Source: JACDDK01 sp041747155 (GTDB taxonomy: Bacteria > Actinomycetota > Rubrobacteria > Rubrobacterales > Rubrobacteraceae). From it: 5,899 nucleotides of DNA. Each line of letters opens with the position of its first letter. The stretch's first letter is position 1. The DNA is taken from NCBI GenBank assembly GCA_041747155.1, contig JBGTFQ010000221.1, positions 1 through 5,899 of the forward strand. Direction: 5' to 3'. This document shows, one piece after another, positions 1-5,513 of this stretch. The position numbers and the translations under genes are program-made. The notes under the pieces are model-generated. The model did no database searches. It was not told the origin of the DNA and saw only the letters and a list, made by a program, of their open reading frames with translations.

Positions 1-1856
1 CCCATCTTGGGTGGATCAACCTTCTTGCCGGAGCGGGGTTTGAGCCACTTGGACCAGTCCTCCCACCAGGAGCCTTCGTGTTCTTTGGCTTTGGCTCGCC
101 AGTCTTCGGAGGTATCGAACGCGCCGCCGTCTTCGGTGGCCCAGAAGCGTCCCTTGCCTTTGCTGGGAGGGTTGATCATCCCAGCTATGTGCCCGGAGTT
201 CGCCAGTGTGAAGCGGGTCTTGCCGCTGGCGAGCTTGGAGATCTTCCACGCCGAAGCCCACGGTACTATGTGGTCCTTCTCGGCCCCAACAGCGTAGATG
301 TCACCGTCTATCTTGCCGAAATCTATCGGACGGCCTTTTATCTCGACTTTGCCTGGATCTTTGAAGTTATTGTCGAGGTACGTGTTGCGAAGGTAGAAGC
401 TGTGCGCGTCGCGGGCCATCCGCGTGCCGTCGGAGTTCCAGTAGAGGAGGTCGAAAGCGGGTGGCTTCTGGCCGAGCAGATAGTTGTTGACGACGTTCGA
501 CCAGATCAAATCGTTGGAACGCAACAGGTTGAACATGTTCGCCATCTTCTGGTTATCCAGATAACCGCGCTCTAACATCTGCTGTTCCATGAACTCTATG
601 TGCGGCTCATCGATAAAGAACTCAGTGTCCCCAACCTCGGAGAAGTCGTGCATGGCCACCATGAAGGTTGGCGGGCCAAACGGGTTCTCGTCGCCACCCT
701 CCGCGAGCCATGAGAGCGTTATGGCGAGCAACGTACCGCCAACGCAGTAGCCGACGGGATTGACCTTCTCGGAGCCGGTAATCTCTTTGATAACCTCTGC
801 TGCAGCGAGTGGGCCTTCGGTCATGTAGTCCTCGAACTTGGTCTCCTCCATCGAAGCATCCGGATTTTTCCACGAGACCATGAAGACCGTATAGCCCTCG
901 TCTACGAGGTATTTGACGAAGCTATTCTTGGGCTGCAAGTCCAGGATGTAGTATTTGTTGATCCAGGGTGGGAAGAACACGACCGGCGTGTCGTGGACCT
1001 TCTTGGTGGTTGGCTCGTACTGAATCAACTCTATGAGATCGTTCTTGAAAACGACTTTCCCCGGCGTGATAGCGAGGTTCTTTCCGGGCCGGTAAGCATT
1101 TGCATCGGTCATGCTCATGCGGCCTTCTTGAAGATCGGCTAGCAGGTTGCGAGTACCTTCCGCGAGGCTGGCGCCACCGGTCTCGAAGGCTCGCTTCAGC
1201 GCGGCGGGGTTGGTGAGCAGGTAGTTGACCGGAGCCATCGCATCCACAAACTGTTGGAGGTGAAACTTCATCTTGCGCTTCTCTGGAGTGTCCTCGCCGT
1301 CGGTGTCTTCTACCTCTTCGAGCAGGAAGTTCGAGGCGAGCAGATAGTTTTCCTTCAGTGTTTCGTAGAACGGGTTCTGCTCCCAGTCGGGGGCGGCGAA
1401 CCGTTTGTCGGGACGGCCTTCTTCCTCTTCTTTTTCTTCAACTGTTTGGAGTCCCCAGAAACGAGTGGCGGCGTCTTGCCAGGCGTTGACGCTTGAGTTC
1501 ATGAGCTTCATGTTGAAGTCCATTGTGCGCTGCATGGCTCGTTCCGGGTTGGACATCTCGCGCACCCAGAGAGCTTGGAGAGCCTGAGAGATCCCATTCC
1601 AGTCTATCGGCAACACGTTCTGCATGGGGTTGGCGTCCATGAGCTTGTGCATTACTGAAAGTATGGGATCGTGCTTCATCGGAGCCTCGGAGGAACTTTC
1701 CTCACCCGAAGGCGAGTGACCCGCCGCGGCCCCACCTGGAGCGACGTTCATGGCATCCATATTGGCCCGCATCCACTCTGACCAGACCTCAAACGGTATC
1801 ATCGGGGCCGCTCCGGTCTTTCCATCTGTTCCGCCACTCTTTCCAGCCACGCTCAT
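1..1856 (-). CDS. phaC: Class I poly(3-hydroxyalkanoate) synthase (PhaC), C-terminus cut by window edge
   Basis: This enzyme polymerises (R)-3-hydroxyacyl-CoA into polyhydroxyalkanoate on the surface of cytoplasmic granules, releasing CoA. There are 618 complete codons before the edge. A PhaC N-terminal domain spans roughly residues 155-325 (it includes WEQNPFYETLKENYLL). An alpha/beta-hydrolase core follows, with the synthase lipase-like box GYCVGG (nucleophile Cys371), general acid Asp528 in AEKDHIVPW, and His556 in SGHIAGMINPP. Spacing between the three matches Cupriavidus necator PhaC (Cys319, Asp480, His508, from memory), offset by about 50 residues because of a longer, poorly conserved N-terminus. 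The SWWEDW motif near residue 596 indicates that only about 20 residues are missing. The ATG at 1854-1856 is supported by AAGGAG at 1864-1869, 7 nt upstream. Two acidic stretches (about 139-146 and 180-189) flank the start of the conserved domain. It lies 81 nt downstream of the hydrolase gene on the same strand. Identification is firm; the class I call rests on length and the absence of a phaE-like partner in view. Confidence 0.96.
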   Translation of the reverse strand, partial: MSVAGKSGGTDGKTGAAPMIPFEVWSEWMRANMDAMNVAPGGAAAGHSPSGEESSSEAPMKHDPILSVMHKLMDANPMQNVLPIDWNGISQALQALWVREMSNPERAMQRTMDFNMKLMNSSVNAWQDAATRFWGLQTVEEKEEEEGRPDKRFAAPDWEQNPFYETLKENYLLASNFLLEEVEDTDGEDTPEKRKMKFHLQQFVDAMAPVNYLLTNPAALKRAFETGGASLAEGTRNLLADLQEGRMSMTDANAYRPGKNLAITPGKVVFKNDLIELIQYEPTTKKVHDTPVVFFPPWINKYYILDLQPKNSFVKYLVDEGYTVFMVSWKNPDASMEETKFEDYMTEGPLAAAEVIKEITGSEKVNPVGYCVGGTLLAITLSWLAEGGDENPFGPPTFMVAMHDFSEVGDTEFFIDEPHIEFMEQQMLERGYLDNQKMANMFNLLRSNDLIWSNVVNNYLLGQKPPAFDLLYWNSDGTRMARDAHSFYLRNTYLDNNFKDPGKVEIKGRPIDFGKIDGDIYAVGAEKDHIVPWASAWKISKLASGKTRFTLANSGHIAGMINPPSKGKGRFWATEDGGAFDTSEDWRAKAKEHEGSWWEDWSKWLKPRSGKKVDPPKM

Positions 1857-1863
1857 CAAACTA

Positions 1864-1869
1864 CTCCTT
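1864..1869 (-). promoter_or_regulatory. Shine-Dalgarno site of phaC
   Basis: AAGGAG on the minus strand lies 7 nt before the ATG at 1854-1856. It fixes the phaC start, and its strength suggests good translation independent of the upstream gene. Confidence 0.85.
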
Positions 1870-1894
1870 CTGTTGCCTCTGTGTTCTTTTTGAC

Positions 1895-1922
1895 AGTCTA
1901 CCCTTTATATCCAACGTCCCAA
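1895..1922 (-). promoter_or_regulatory. Possible internal promoter for phaC
   Basis: In the 81-nt gap between the hydrolase stop and phaC, the minus strand reads TTGGGA (1917-1922), a 16-nt spacer, then TAGACT (1895-1900). This would start RNA near 1888 and leave a leader of about 30 nt. A TATAAA lies inside the spacer (1904-1909) but has no good -35. The match is modest; phaC may instead depend only on read-through from the hydrolase. Confidence 0.25.
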
Positions 1923-1937
1923 TCCCGCGCTACGTCA

Positions 1938-2849
1938 TCAAGCGTCCGTGCGCCAGAGTGCCTGCAACCACCGACCCACGGCTTGAGCCGCAGCCCGAAG
2001 CCATCCACCCGTGCCCTTGGAACTCTGCGACTCCGCTGGTTTGGTGGACTTGCGGTTTTTCTTGTGCTTGCGAGGTTTGAGGAAAGTGACGATCTCACGG
2101 TTTACTTCGGCGAAGCGTTCGATAAACACTAGATGCCCGGCACGATCCAGGACTCGCAACCGAGAATCTGGGATGGAGTCGGCGAGTGCCTGCGCGTTGA
2201 GCGGCGGCACGTATTGGTCTTCGGCGCCGTGGATCACGAGCGTCGGCGACGTTATATGCTCGACATCCCGCGATAGATCGAACGCCGCACCCGCTCGAGC
2301 CTCCCCAAAATACGTCGCGAACGACGGAGCATCAGCGCTGCGCCAGTGAATGATCTTCTCGAACTCATCCGCATGTTCGGCCCGGTAGACGTCAGACGTA
2401 GCCGTTTCGAGACCCCGGCGTAAAGCTCCTTCCGGGCTGAAAGAGCCCCAGCCGACCATGTCGGCCAACGCGAGCGCGGACATAGCCTCCGGCCCTCGAC
2501 CACCGTAACTCGTACACACCAAGACCAGACGATCCACGAGATCCGGCCTTCGAAGCGCCAACTCCTGCGCCACAAACCCACCTAGCGAAGTACCGATCAC
2601 ATGAGCCTTTCGAATCTTCAAGTGATCCATTAAATCCACCACGTCCGAGGCCAAGTCCTCGACACCGTTCCGCAAACCCCGCTCTCCCCGCACGTCGAAA
2701 GTAACAACGCGAAAGTGCCGCGAGAGCGCCGGAACCTGACGAAACCATCCCCAACGACCAAAGCCCAAGCCCCCAATAAGAACAACCGCAGGCCCCTCAC
2801 CATGAACGTCGTAATCTATGCTCGTACTATCGGTGATCGTCATCGGCAC
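1938..2849 (-). CDS. Alpha/beta-fold hydrolase with basic, amphipathic C-terminal tail; phaC operon partner
   Basis: A 303-residue soluble serine hydrolase of the alpha/beta fold. The oxyanion-hole segment IGGLGFG is at 25-31, the nucleophile elbow GTSLGG has Ser88, the acid is Asp211 in GAEDQYVPP, and the base is His239 in RAGHLVF. The fold ends near residue 257. Beyond it comes an unusual tail: a lysine/arginine-rich stretch (about 258-270, KPRKHKKNRKSTK), a short polar linker, then a tryptophan- and alanine-rich helix (283-300) with R285, Q289, R293, Q296 and R300 on one face. There is no signal peptide. The GTG start at 2847-2849 is preferred because GAGGTG (2857-2862) lies 7 nt upstream; the ATG at 2841-2843 would be 13 nt away. 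The substrate is not readable from sequence. Position just before phaC suggests an intracellular PHA depolymerase, oligomer hydrolase or thioesterase (inference); an unrelated esterase or enol-lactonase-like enzyme is also possible. Confidence 0.88.
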   Translation of the reverse strand: MPMTITDSTSIDYDVHGEGPAVVLIGGLGFGRWGWFRQVPALSRHFRVVTFDVRGERGLRNGVEDLASDVVDLMDHLKIRKAHVIGTSLGGFVAQELALRRPDLVDRLVLVCTSYGGRGPEAMSALALADMVGWGSFSPEGALRRGLETATSDVYRAEHADEFEKIIHWRSADAPSFATYFGEARAGAAFDLSRDVEHITSPTLVIHGAEDQYVPPLNAQALADSIPDSRLRVLDRAGHLVFIERFAEVNREIVTFLKPRKHKKNRKSTKPAESQSSKGTGGWLRAAAQAVGRWLQALWRTDA

Positions 2850-2856
2850 TACCGTT

Positions 2857-2862
2857 CACCTC
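2857..2862 (-). promoter_or_regulatory. Shine-Dalgarno site deciding the hydrolase GTG start
   Basis: GAGGTG on the minus strand lies 7 nt before GTG 2847-2849 and 13 nt before the in-frame ATG at 2841-2843, so the GTG is the better start. Confidence 0.65.
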
Positions 2863-2882
2863 GCTCTACATAAGATTGCTTT

Positions 2883-2918
2883 TAAGTGCCTAACGCATCT
2901 AAGTGTAACACGCACTTA
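2883..2918. promoter_or_regulatory. Two tandem 19-bp dyads, probable operators
   Basis: The dyad at 2900-2918 reads TAAGTGT-aacac-GCACTTA, with 6 bp of perfect symmetry per arm. The one at 2883-2901 reads TAAGTGC-ctaac-GCATCTA: the same left arm, a degenerate right arm and the same 5-nt centre. Their starts are 17 bp apart and they share two bases. They sit between divergent genes, ending 13 bp before the -35 of the dehydrogenase promoter and within the space where the hydrolase promoter must lie. Arm length and spacing are typical of sites for dimeric helix-turn-helix regulators such as TetR or GntR types. No regulator gene is in the window, so its identity is unknown. Confidence 0.55.
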
Positions 2919-2931
2919 TTGGAGATTTGGA

Positions 2932-2960
2932 TTGACCGGGAAGAAGGTGGGACATATGCT
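2932..2960 (+). promoter_or_regulatory. Sigma-70-type promoter for the acyl-CoA dehydrogenase
   Basis: TTGACC (2932-2937), a 17-nt spacer, then TATGCT (2955-2960). The -35 is one base from TTGACA and the spacing is ideal. Transcription would start near 2967, leaving a leader of about 30 nt that contains the Shine-Dalgarno site. The tandem dyads lie just upstream. No equally good promoter is visible for the divergent hydrolase gene. Confidence 0.5.
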
Positions 2961-2984
2961 TTGGGTAGCTGGATCCAGAGACAA

Positions 2985-2990
2985 AAGGAG
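2985..2990 (+). promoter_or_regulatory. Shine-Dalgarno site deciding the dehydrogenase start
   Basis: AAGGAG lies 6 nt before ATG 2997-2999. It rules against the longer in-frame GTG at 2886, which falls inside the operator region and upstream of the predicted promoter. Confidence 0.85.
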
Positions 2991-2996
2991 TTGGAG

Positions 2997-4274
2997 ATGA
3001 GCGTGACACCCGAGGGAATTCGCCAGGGGACGCGACCCGTGGATTTTATCAATGTGGATGGATTGCTCTCGAATGAGGAGCGTGAGGTTCGGGACGCGGT
3101 GCGGGAGTTTGTGGATCGGGCGGTGGTTCCGGTTTCTGCGGAGCATTGGGATCGGGCGGAATTCCCCTTTGATCTCCTGCCGGAACTCGGCTCCCTGGGG
3201 CTTATGGGCGGCACTTTCTCCCCAGAGTACGGTTGTTCTGGATGGAACAACGTGGCTTATGGTTTGGGTATCGCGGAGCTTGCGCGGGGTTCCGGGTCTT
3301 TGGCGACGTTTCTGCACGTTCAGAGTGGGTTGGCGATGGCGGCTATACATGAGCTTGGGAGTGAGGAGCAAAAGCAGCGATGGTTGCCAGGGATGGCCAA
3401 ATGCGAGGAGATCGGGTGTTTCGGACTCTCCGAGCCGGAAGCTGGCAGTGATCCCGGCTCCTTGACAACGACTGCCGAAGAGAAGGACGACGGCTACGTG
3501 TTGAATGGAGAGAAGAAGTGGATCGGCAACGCCTCGTTCGCGGATGTAGCCGTGATCTGGGCTCGCATAGTCGGTGGCGAGGAAGATGGCAAACTTTCTT
3601 GCTTTCTCATAGAAGGCGACAACCCCGGCTTCCACGCCGACATCCTCCCTCGCAAAGCCTCTCAACGTGCCGTCTGGCAGACGCACATCACCATGAAGGA
3701 CTGCCACATCCCACAAGATGCCCGGCTACCAGGCGCGAACGGCCTCGGCTCGACGCTTTCTGTGCTCACCCACTCGCGCTACGGAGTTGGGTGGGATGGT
3801 CTCGGGCAAGCGGCGGACTGCTACGAGACCGCGCTCGCCTACGCCAAAGAGCGCACGCAGTTCGGGCAGCCGATAGCCACGTTCCAACTCGTGCAGCAGA
3901 AGCTCGTCCAAATGGTCAACGAGATCTCACTGAGCCAACTACTCTCCATCCACATGGGCCGCACCAAAGACAATGGAGACCTGGATCCAGCCACCGTCTC
4001 CATGTTCAAGATGAACAACGTCAGCAAAGCCCGCACCATAGCCGCCCTCGCCCGCGACGTGCTAGGCGGCAACGGCGTCCTGCTCGACTACCGCGTGATG
4101 GAACACATGGCCGACATAGAAGGCGTCTACACCTACGAAGGCACCAACGACGTAAACACCCTCATCGTCGGCCAGGCAATAACCGGCCACCGAGCCTTCT
4201 CGTACCGACCACCCAGAGACCCCGAGTCGAACGGCCAGAAAAGAGAGCCCCGCGCCGAGGAGAAAGCTACTTAG
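2997..4274 (+). CDS. Acyl-CoA dehydrogenase, glutaryl-CoA dehydrogenase-like but lacking the carboxylate-binding Arg
   Basis: A 425-residue FAD flavoenzyme expected to oxidise an acyl-CoA to its 2-enoyl-CoA, passing electrons to electron-transfer flavoprotein. All-alpha N-terminal domain at about 25-140; beta domain with the FAD motifs FGLSEPEAGSD (142-152) and KKWIGNAS (173-180); C-terminal helical domain with ERTQFGQP (285-292), RDVLGGNG (353-360) and the catalytic base Glu381 in TYEGTNDVN. Compared from memory with human glutaryl-CoA dehydrogenase, the segments VQS, GSEEQ, CFGL-EP, QFG-P, LGGNG and the C-terminal AITG--AF all correspond. However, the residue matching human Arg94 (mature numbering), which holds the glutaryl carboxylate, is Ala103. 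A decarboxylating glutaryl-CoA enzyme is therefore doubtful and another short or branched acyl-CoA is more likely. The last 20 or so residues are a charged tail. The start is ATG 2997 with AAGGAG 6 nt upstream. It is divergent from the hydrolase-phaC unit and convergent with the aldo/keto reductase. Confidence 0.94.
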   Translation: MSVTPEGIRQGTRPVDFINVDGLLSNEEREVRDAVREFVDRAVVPVSAEHWDRAEFPFDLLPELGSLGLMGGTFSPEYGCSGWNNVAYGLGIAELARGSGSLATFLHVQSGLAMAAIHELGSEEQKQRWLPGMAKCEEIGCFGLSEPEAGSDPGSLTTTAEEKDDGYVLNGEKKWIGNASFADVAVIWARIVGGEEDGKLSCFLIEGDNPGFHADILPRKASQRAVWQTHITMKDCHIPQDARLPGANGLGSTLSVLTHSRYGVGWDGLGQAADCYETALAYAKERTQFGQPIATFQLVQQKLVQMVNEISLSQLLSIHMGRTKDNGDLDPATVSMFKMNNVSKARTIAALARDVLGGNGVLLDYRVMEHMADIEGVYTYEGTNDVNTLIVGQAITGHRAFSYRPPRDPESNGQKREPRAEEKAT

Positions 4275-4281
4275 CGGATCA

Positions 4282-4321
4282 GCCGGTCAGCCAATCAGAG
4301 AAAGCTGGCTGACTGACCGGC
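4282..4321. terminator. Hairpin between convergent genes, probable bidirectional terminator
   Basis: GCCGGTCAG-CCA (4282-4293) pairs with TGG (4306-4308) and CTGACCGGC (4313-4321). This gives a 12-bp GC-rich stem with a 12-nt loop; the CTGA at 4309-4312 bulges out as a repeat of the next four bases. It begins 8 nt after the dehydrogenase stop and ends 12 nt from the reductase stop. Neither side has a clear T-run (plus side continues CTTCGATT), so it is not a textbook intrinsic terminator. It may act as a transcript-end stabiliser. Confidence 0.55.
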
Positions 4322-4333
4322 TTCGATTAGGCT

Positions 4334-5338
4334 CTAGACTCTCTGCATCCCTTGGATCATGCGGTGCGGATAAACTTCTTCGAGGGCGGCGGCTTCGGAG
4401 AGATTTTGGACTTGTTCGTCGGTTAACTTCCAGCCGGTCGCGCCGAGGTTGTCTTCGAGTTGCCCGACCTTGCGGGCTCCTAGTATTGGGGCGGTTATGC
4501 CCGGCTGGCGGAGCAGCCAGTTCAGGCTGATCTGGGGGAAGCTCTTTCCGGTCTCGTCGGAGATTGATTGCACAATGTCGATGATCCGCCAGTTTCGCTC
4601 CGTGGCTCTCCGTTGCCAGGCTTCTTCGAGGTCATCCGTTGCTCCGGCTATGCGCGAGTCCTTGGGCGGTTTCTCGTCCCGCCGGTACTTGCCTGAGAGA
4701 AATCCGCCACCCAACGGCCCCCACGGCAAAACGCCCACACCCTCCGAGAGGCACGCCGGTAGCAACTCCCGCTCTATGTTTCGTTCGACAAGCGAGTATT
4801 GTGGCTGCAAGGTGACGAAACGCTCGAATCCGTGCTTGTCGCTGATCCACAACGCCTTCATCAACTGCCACGCCGTGTAGTTTGAACAACCGATGTACCG
4901 AACCTTGCCCGCCCGCACGAGATCCGTGAGCGCGGAGAGCGTCTCCTCCAAAGGTGTAGCAGCATCCCAGAGGTGCACCTGATACAAGTCCACGTAGTCC
5001 GTGCCGAGTCGCCGTAGAGAAGCGTCGCAGCCAGCCATTATGTGCTTGCGGGAGAGACCGACATCGTTCAGTCCATCCCCCATCGGCATCCGCACTTTAG
5101 TCGCCAGAACTACATCTTCGCGGTCGATACCGGCACTCTTGAGTGCCTTGCCCGTGATCTCCTCGGACAGCCCCGCCTCATAGACATCTGCCGTATCCAC
5201 AAAATTACCACCAGCCTCGAAGAACCGGGCAAGTATTTCCGCGGAACCAGCCTCATCCAACTCGCGCCCGAAGGTCATCGTGCCCAGACACAACTCCGAA
5301 ACCATAGTCCCGGTGTTACCAAGCCTTCTATACTCCAC
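4334..5338 (-). CDS. Aldo/keto reductase (NADPH-dependent, TIM barrel)
   Basis: A 334-residue cytoplasmic oxidoreductase of the aldo/keto reductase superfamily, expected to reduce an aldehyde or ketone to an alcohol with NADPH. The N-terminus MEYRRLGNTGTMVSELCLGT is the standard opening of the family. The catalytic tetrad is complete: Asp48 and Tyr53 in VDTADVY, Lys81 in LATKVR, and His122 in YQVHLWD. Cofactor-contacting segments are GCSNY (150-154), LQPQYSL (177-183), GPLGGGFLSGKY (207-218) and the 2'-phosphate loop LGARKVGQLEDNLGA (286-300). Length is normal for the AKR11/AKR12-like bacterial group; the natural substrate cannot be read from sequence. The GTG start at 5336-5338 is supported by AGGAG (5345-5349) 6 nt upstream, and a stop codon closes the frame just upstream. 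It is convergent with the dehydrogenase and divergent from the acetyltransferase. No functional link to PHA metabolism is evident. Confidence 0.95.
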   Translation of the reverse strand: MEYRRLGNTGTMVSELCLGTMTFGRELDEAGSAEILARFFEAGGNFVDTADVYEAGLSEEITGKALKSAGIDREDVVLATKVRMPMGDGLNDVGLSRKHIMAGCDASLRRLGTDYVDLYQVHLWDAATPLEETLSALTDLVRAGKVRYIGCSNYTAWQLMKALWISDKHGFERFVTLQPQYSLVERNIERELLPACLSEGVGVLPWGPLGGGFLSGKYRRDEKPPKDSRIAGATDDLEEAWQRRATERNWRIIDIVQSISDETGKSFPQISLNWLLRQPGITAPILGARKVGQLEDNLGATGWKLTDEQVQNLSEAAALEEVYPHRMIQGMQRV

Positions 5339-5344
5339 GGATCT

Positions 5345-5349
5345 CTCCT
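5345..5349 (-). promoter_or_regulatory. Shine-Dalgarno site of the aldo/keto reductase
   Basis: AGGAG on the minus strand lies 6 nt before the GTG start at 5336-5338, supporting that non-ATG start. Confidence 0.75.
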
Positions 5350-5389
5350 ATCTTCCCATGTACGCCATCCCGACTTACAAAGCTCGATA

Positions 5390-5417
5390 ATGATACAGCT
5401 TCCAACCGACCAACCAA
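5390..5417 (-). promoter_or_regulatory. Candidate promoter for the aldo/keto reductase
   Basis: On the minus strand TTGGTT (5412-5417), a 16-nt spacer and TATCAT (5390-5395, five of six consensus bases) predict a start near 5383 and a leader of about 45 nt. The -35 is weak. Two copies of GGTCGGTT (plus strand AACCGACC at 5404-5411 and 5417-5424, 13 bp apart) flank the -35 and could be an activator or repressor site. Confidence 0.4.
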
Positions 5418-5438
5418 ACCGACCCATAAAATCAAGCC

Positions 5439-5466
5439 TTGAAACACCAGCCCCAAAGGGTAAACT
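5439..5466 (+). promoter_or_regulatory. Candidate promoter for the GNAT gene
   Basis: TTGAAA (5439-5444, five of six consensus bases), a 16-nt spacer and TAAACT (5461-5466) would start RNA near 5473, about 40 nt before the proposed GTG. The rest of the 175-nt spacer holds no gene that I can support. Confidence 0.35.
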
Positions 5467-5513
5467 TTCCTCTATATGTATTTTGCACATAGTTATGTAG
5501 TTGATGATGTCGC

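Noticed and set aside
78..575. Plus-strand frame of 165 codons opposite phaC
   Set aside because: phaC on the minus strand is unambiguous, with its catalytic Asp and His encoded in this interval; the plus-strand frame has no recognisable domain.
2867..2872. TATGTA as a -10 for the divergent hydrolase
   Set aside because: Its start point would fall on the ribosome site, and there is no matching -35 at 16-18 nt.
2886..2996. Longer N-terminus for the dehydrogenase from the in-frame GTG at 2886
   Set aside because: It overlaps the dyad operators and the predicted promoter, has no ribosome site, and the added residues do not look like the family; ATG 2997 has a strong AAGGAG.
2916..3716. Long minus-strand reading frame (266 codons) inside the dehydrogenase gene
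   Set aside because: It lies opposite a well-supported gene, shows no domain or motif, and results from the codon bias of the plus strand.
3518..4312. Plus-strand frame of 264 codons, very rich in Arg, His and Pro
   Set aside because: It is an out-of-frame reading of the C-ending codons of the dehydrogenase; composition is that of a shadow frame.
5475..5491. Small dyad TATGT-N7-ACATA in the spacer before the acetyltransferase
   Set aside because: Only 5 bp per arm in an AT-rich stretch, so easily chance.
5042..5500. Plus-strand frame of 152 codons covering the reductase 5' end and the spacer
   Set aside because: It is mostly antisense to the reductase, with no motif and no ribosome site.
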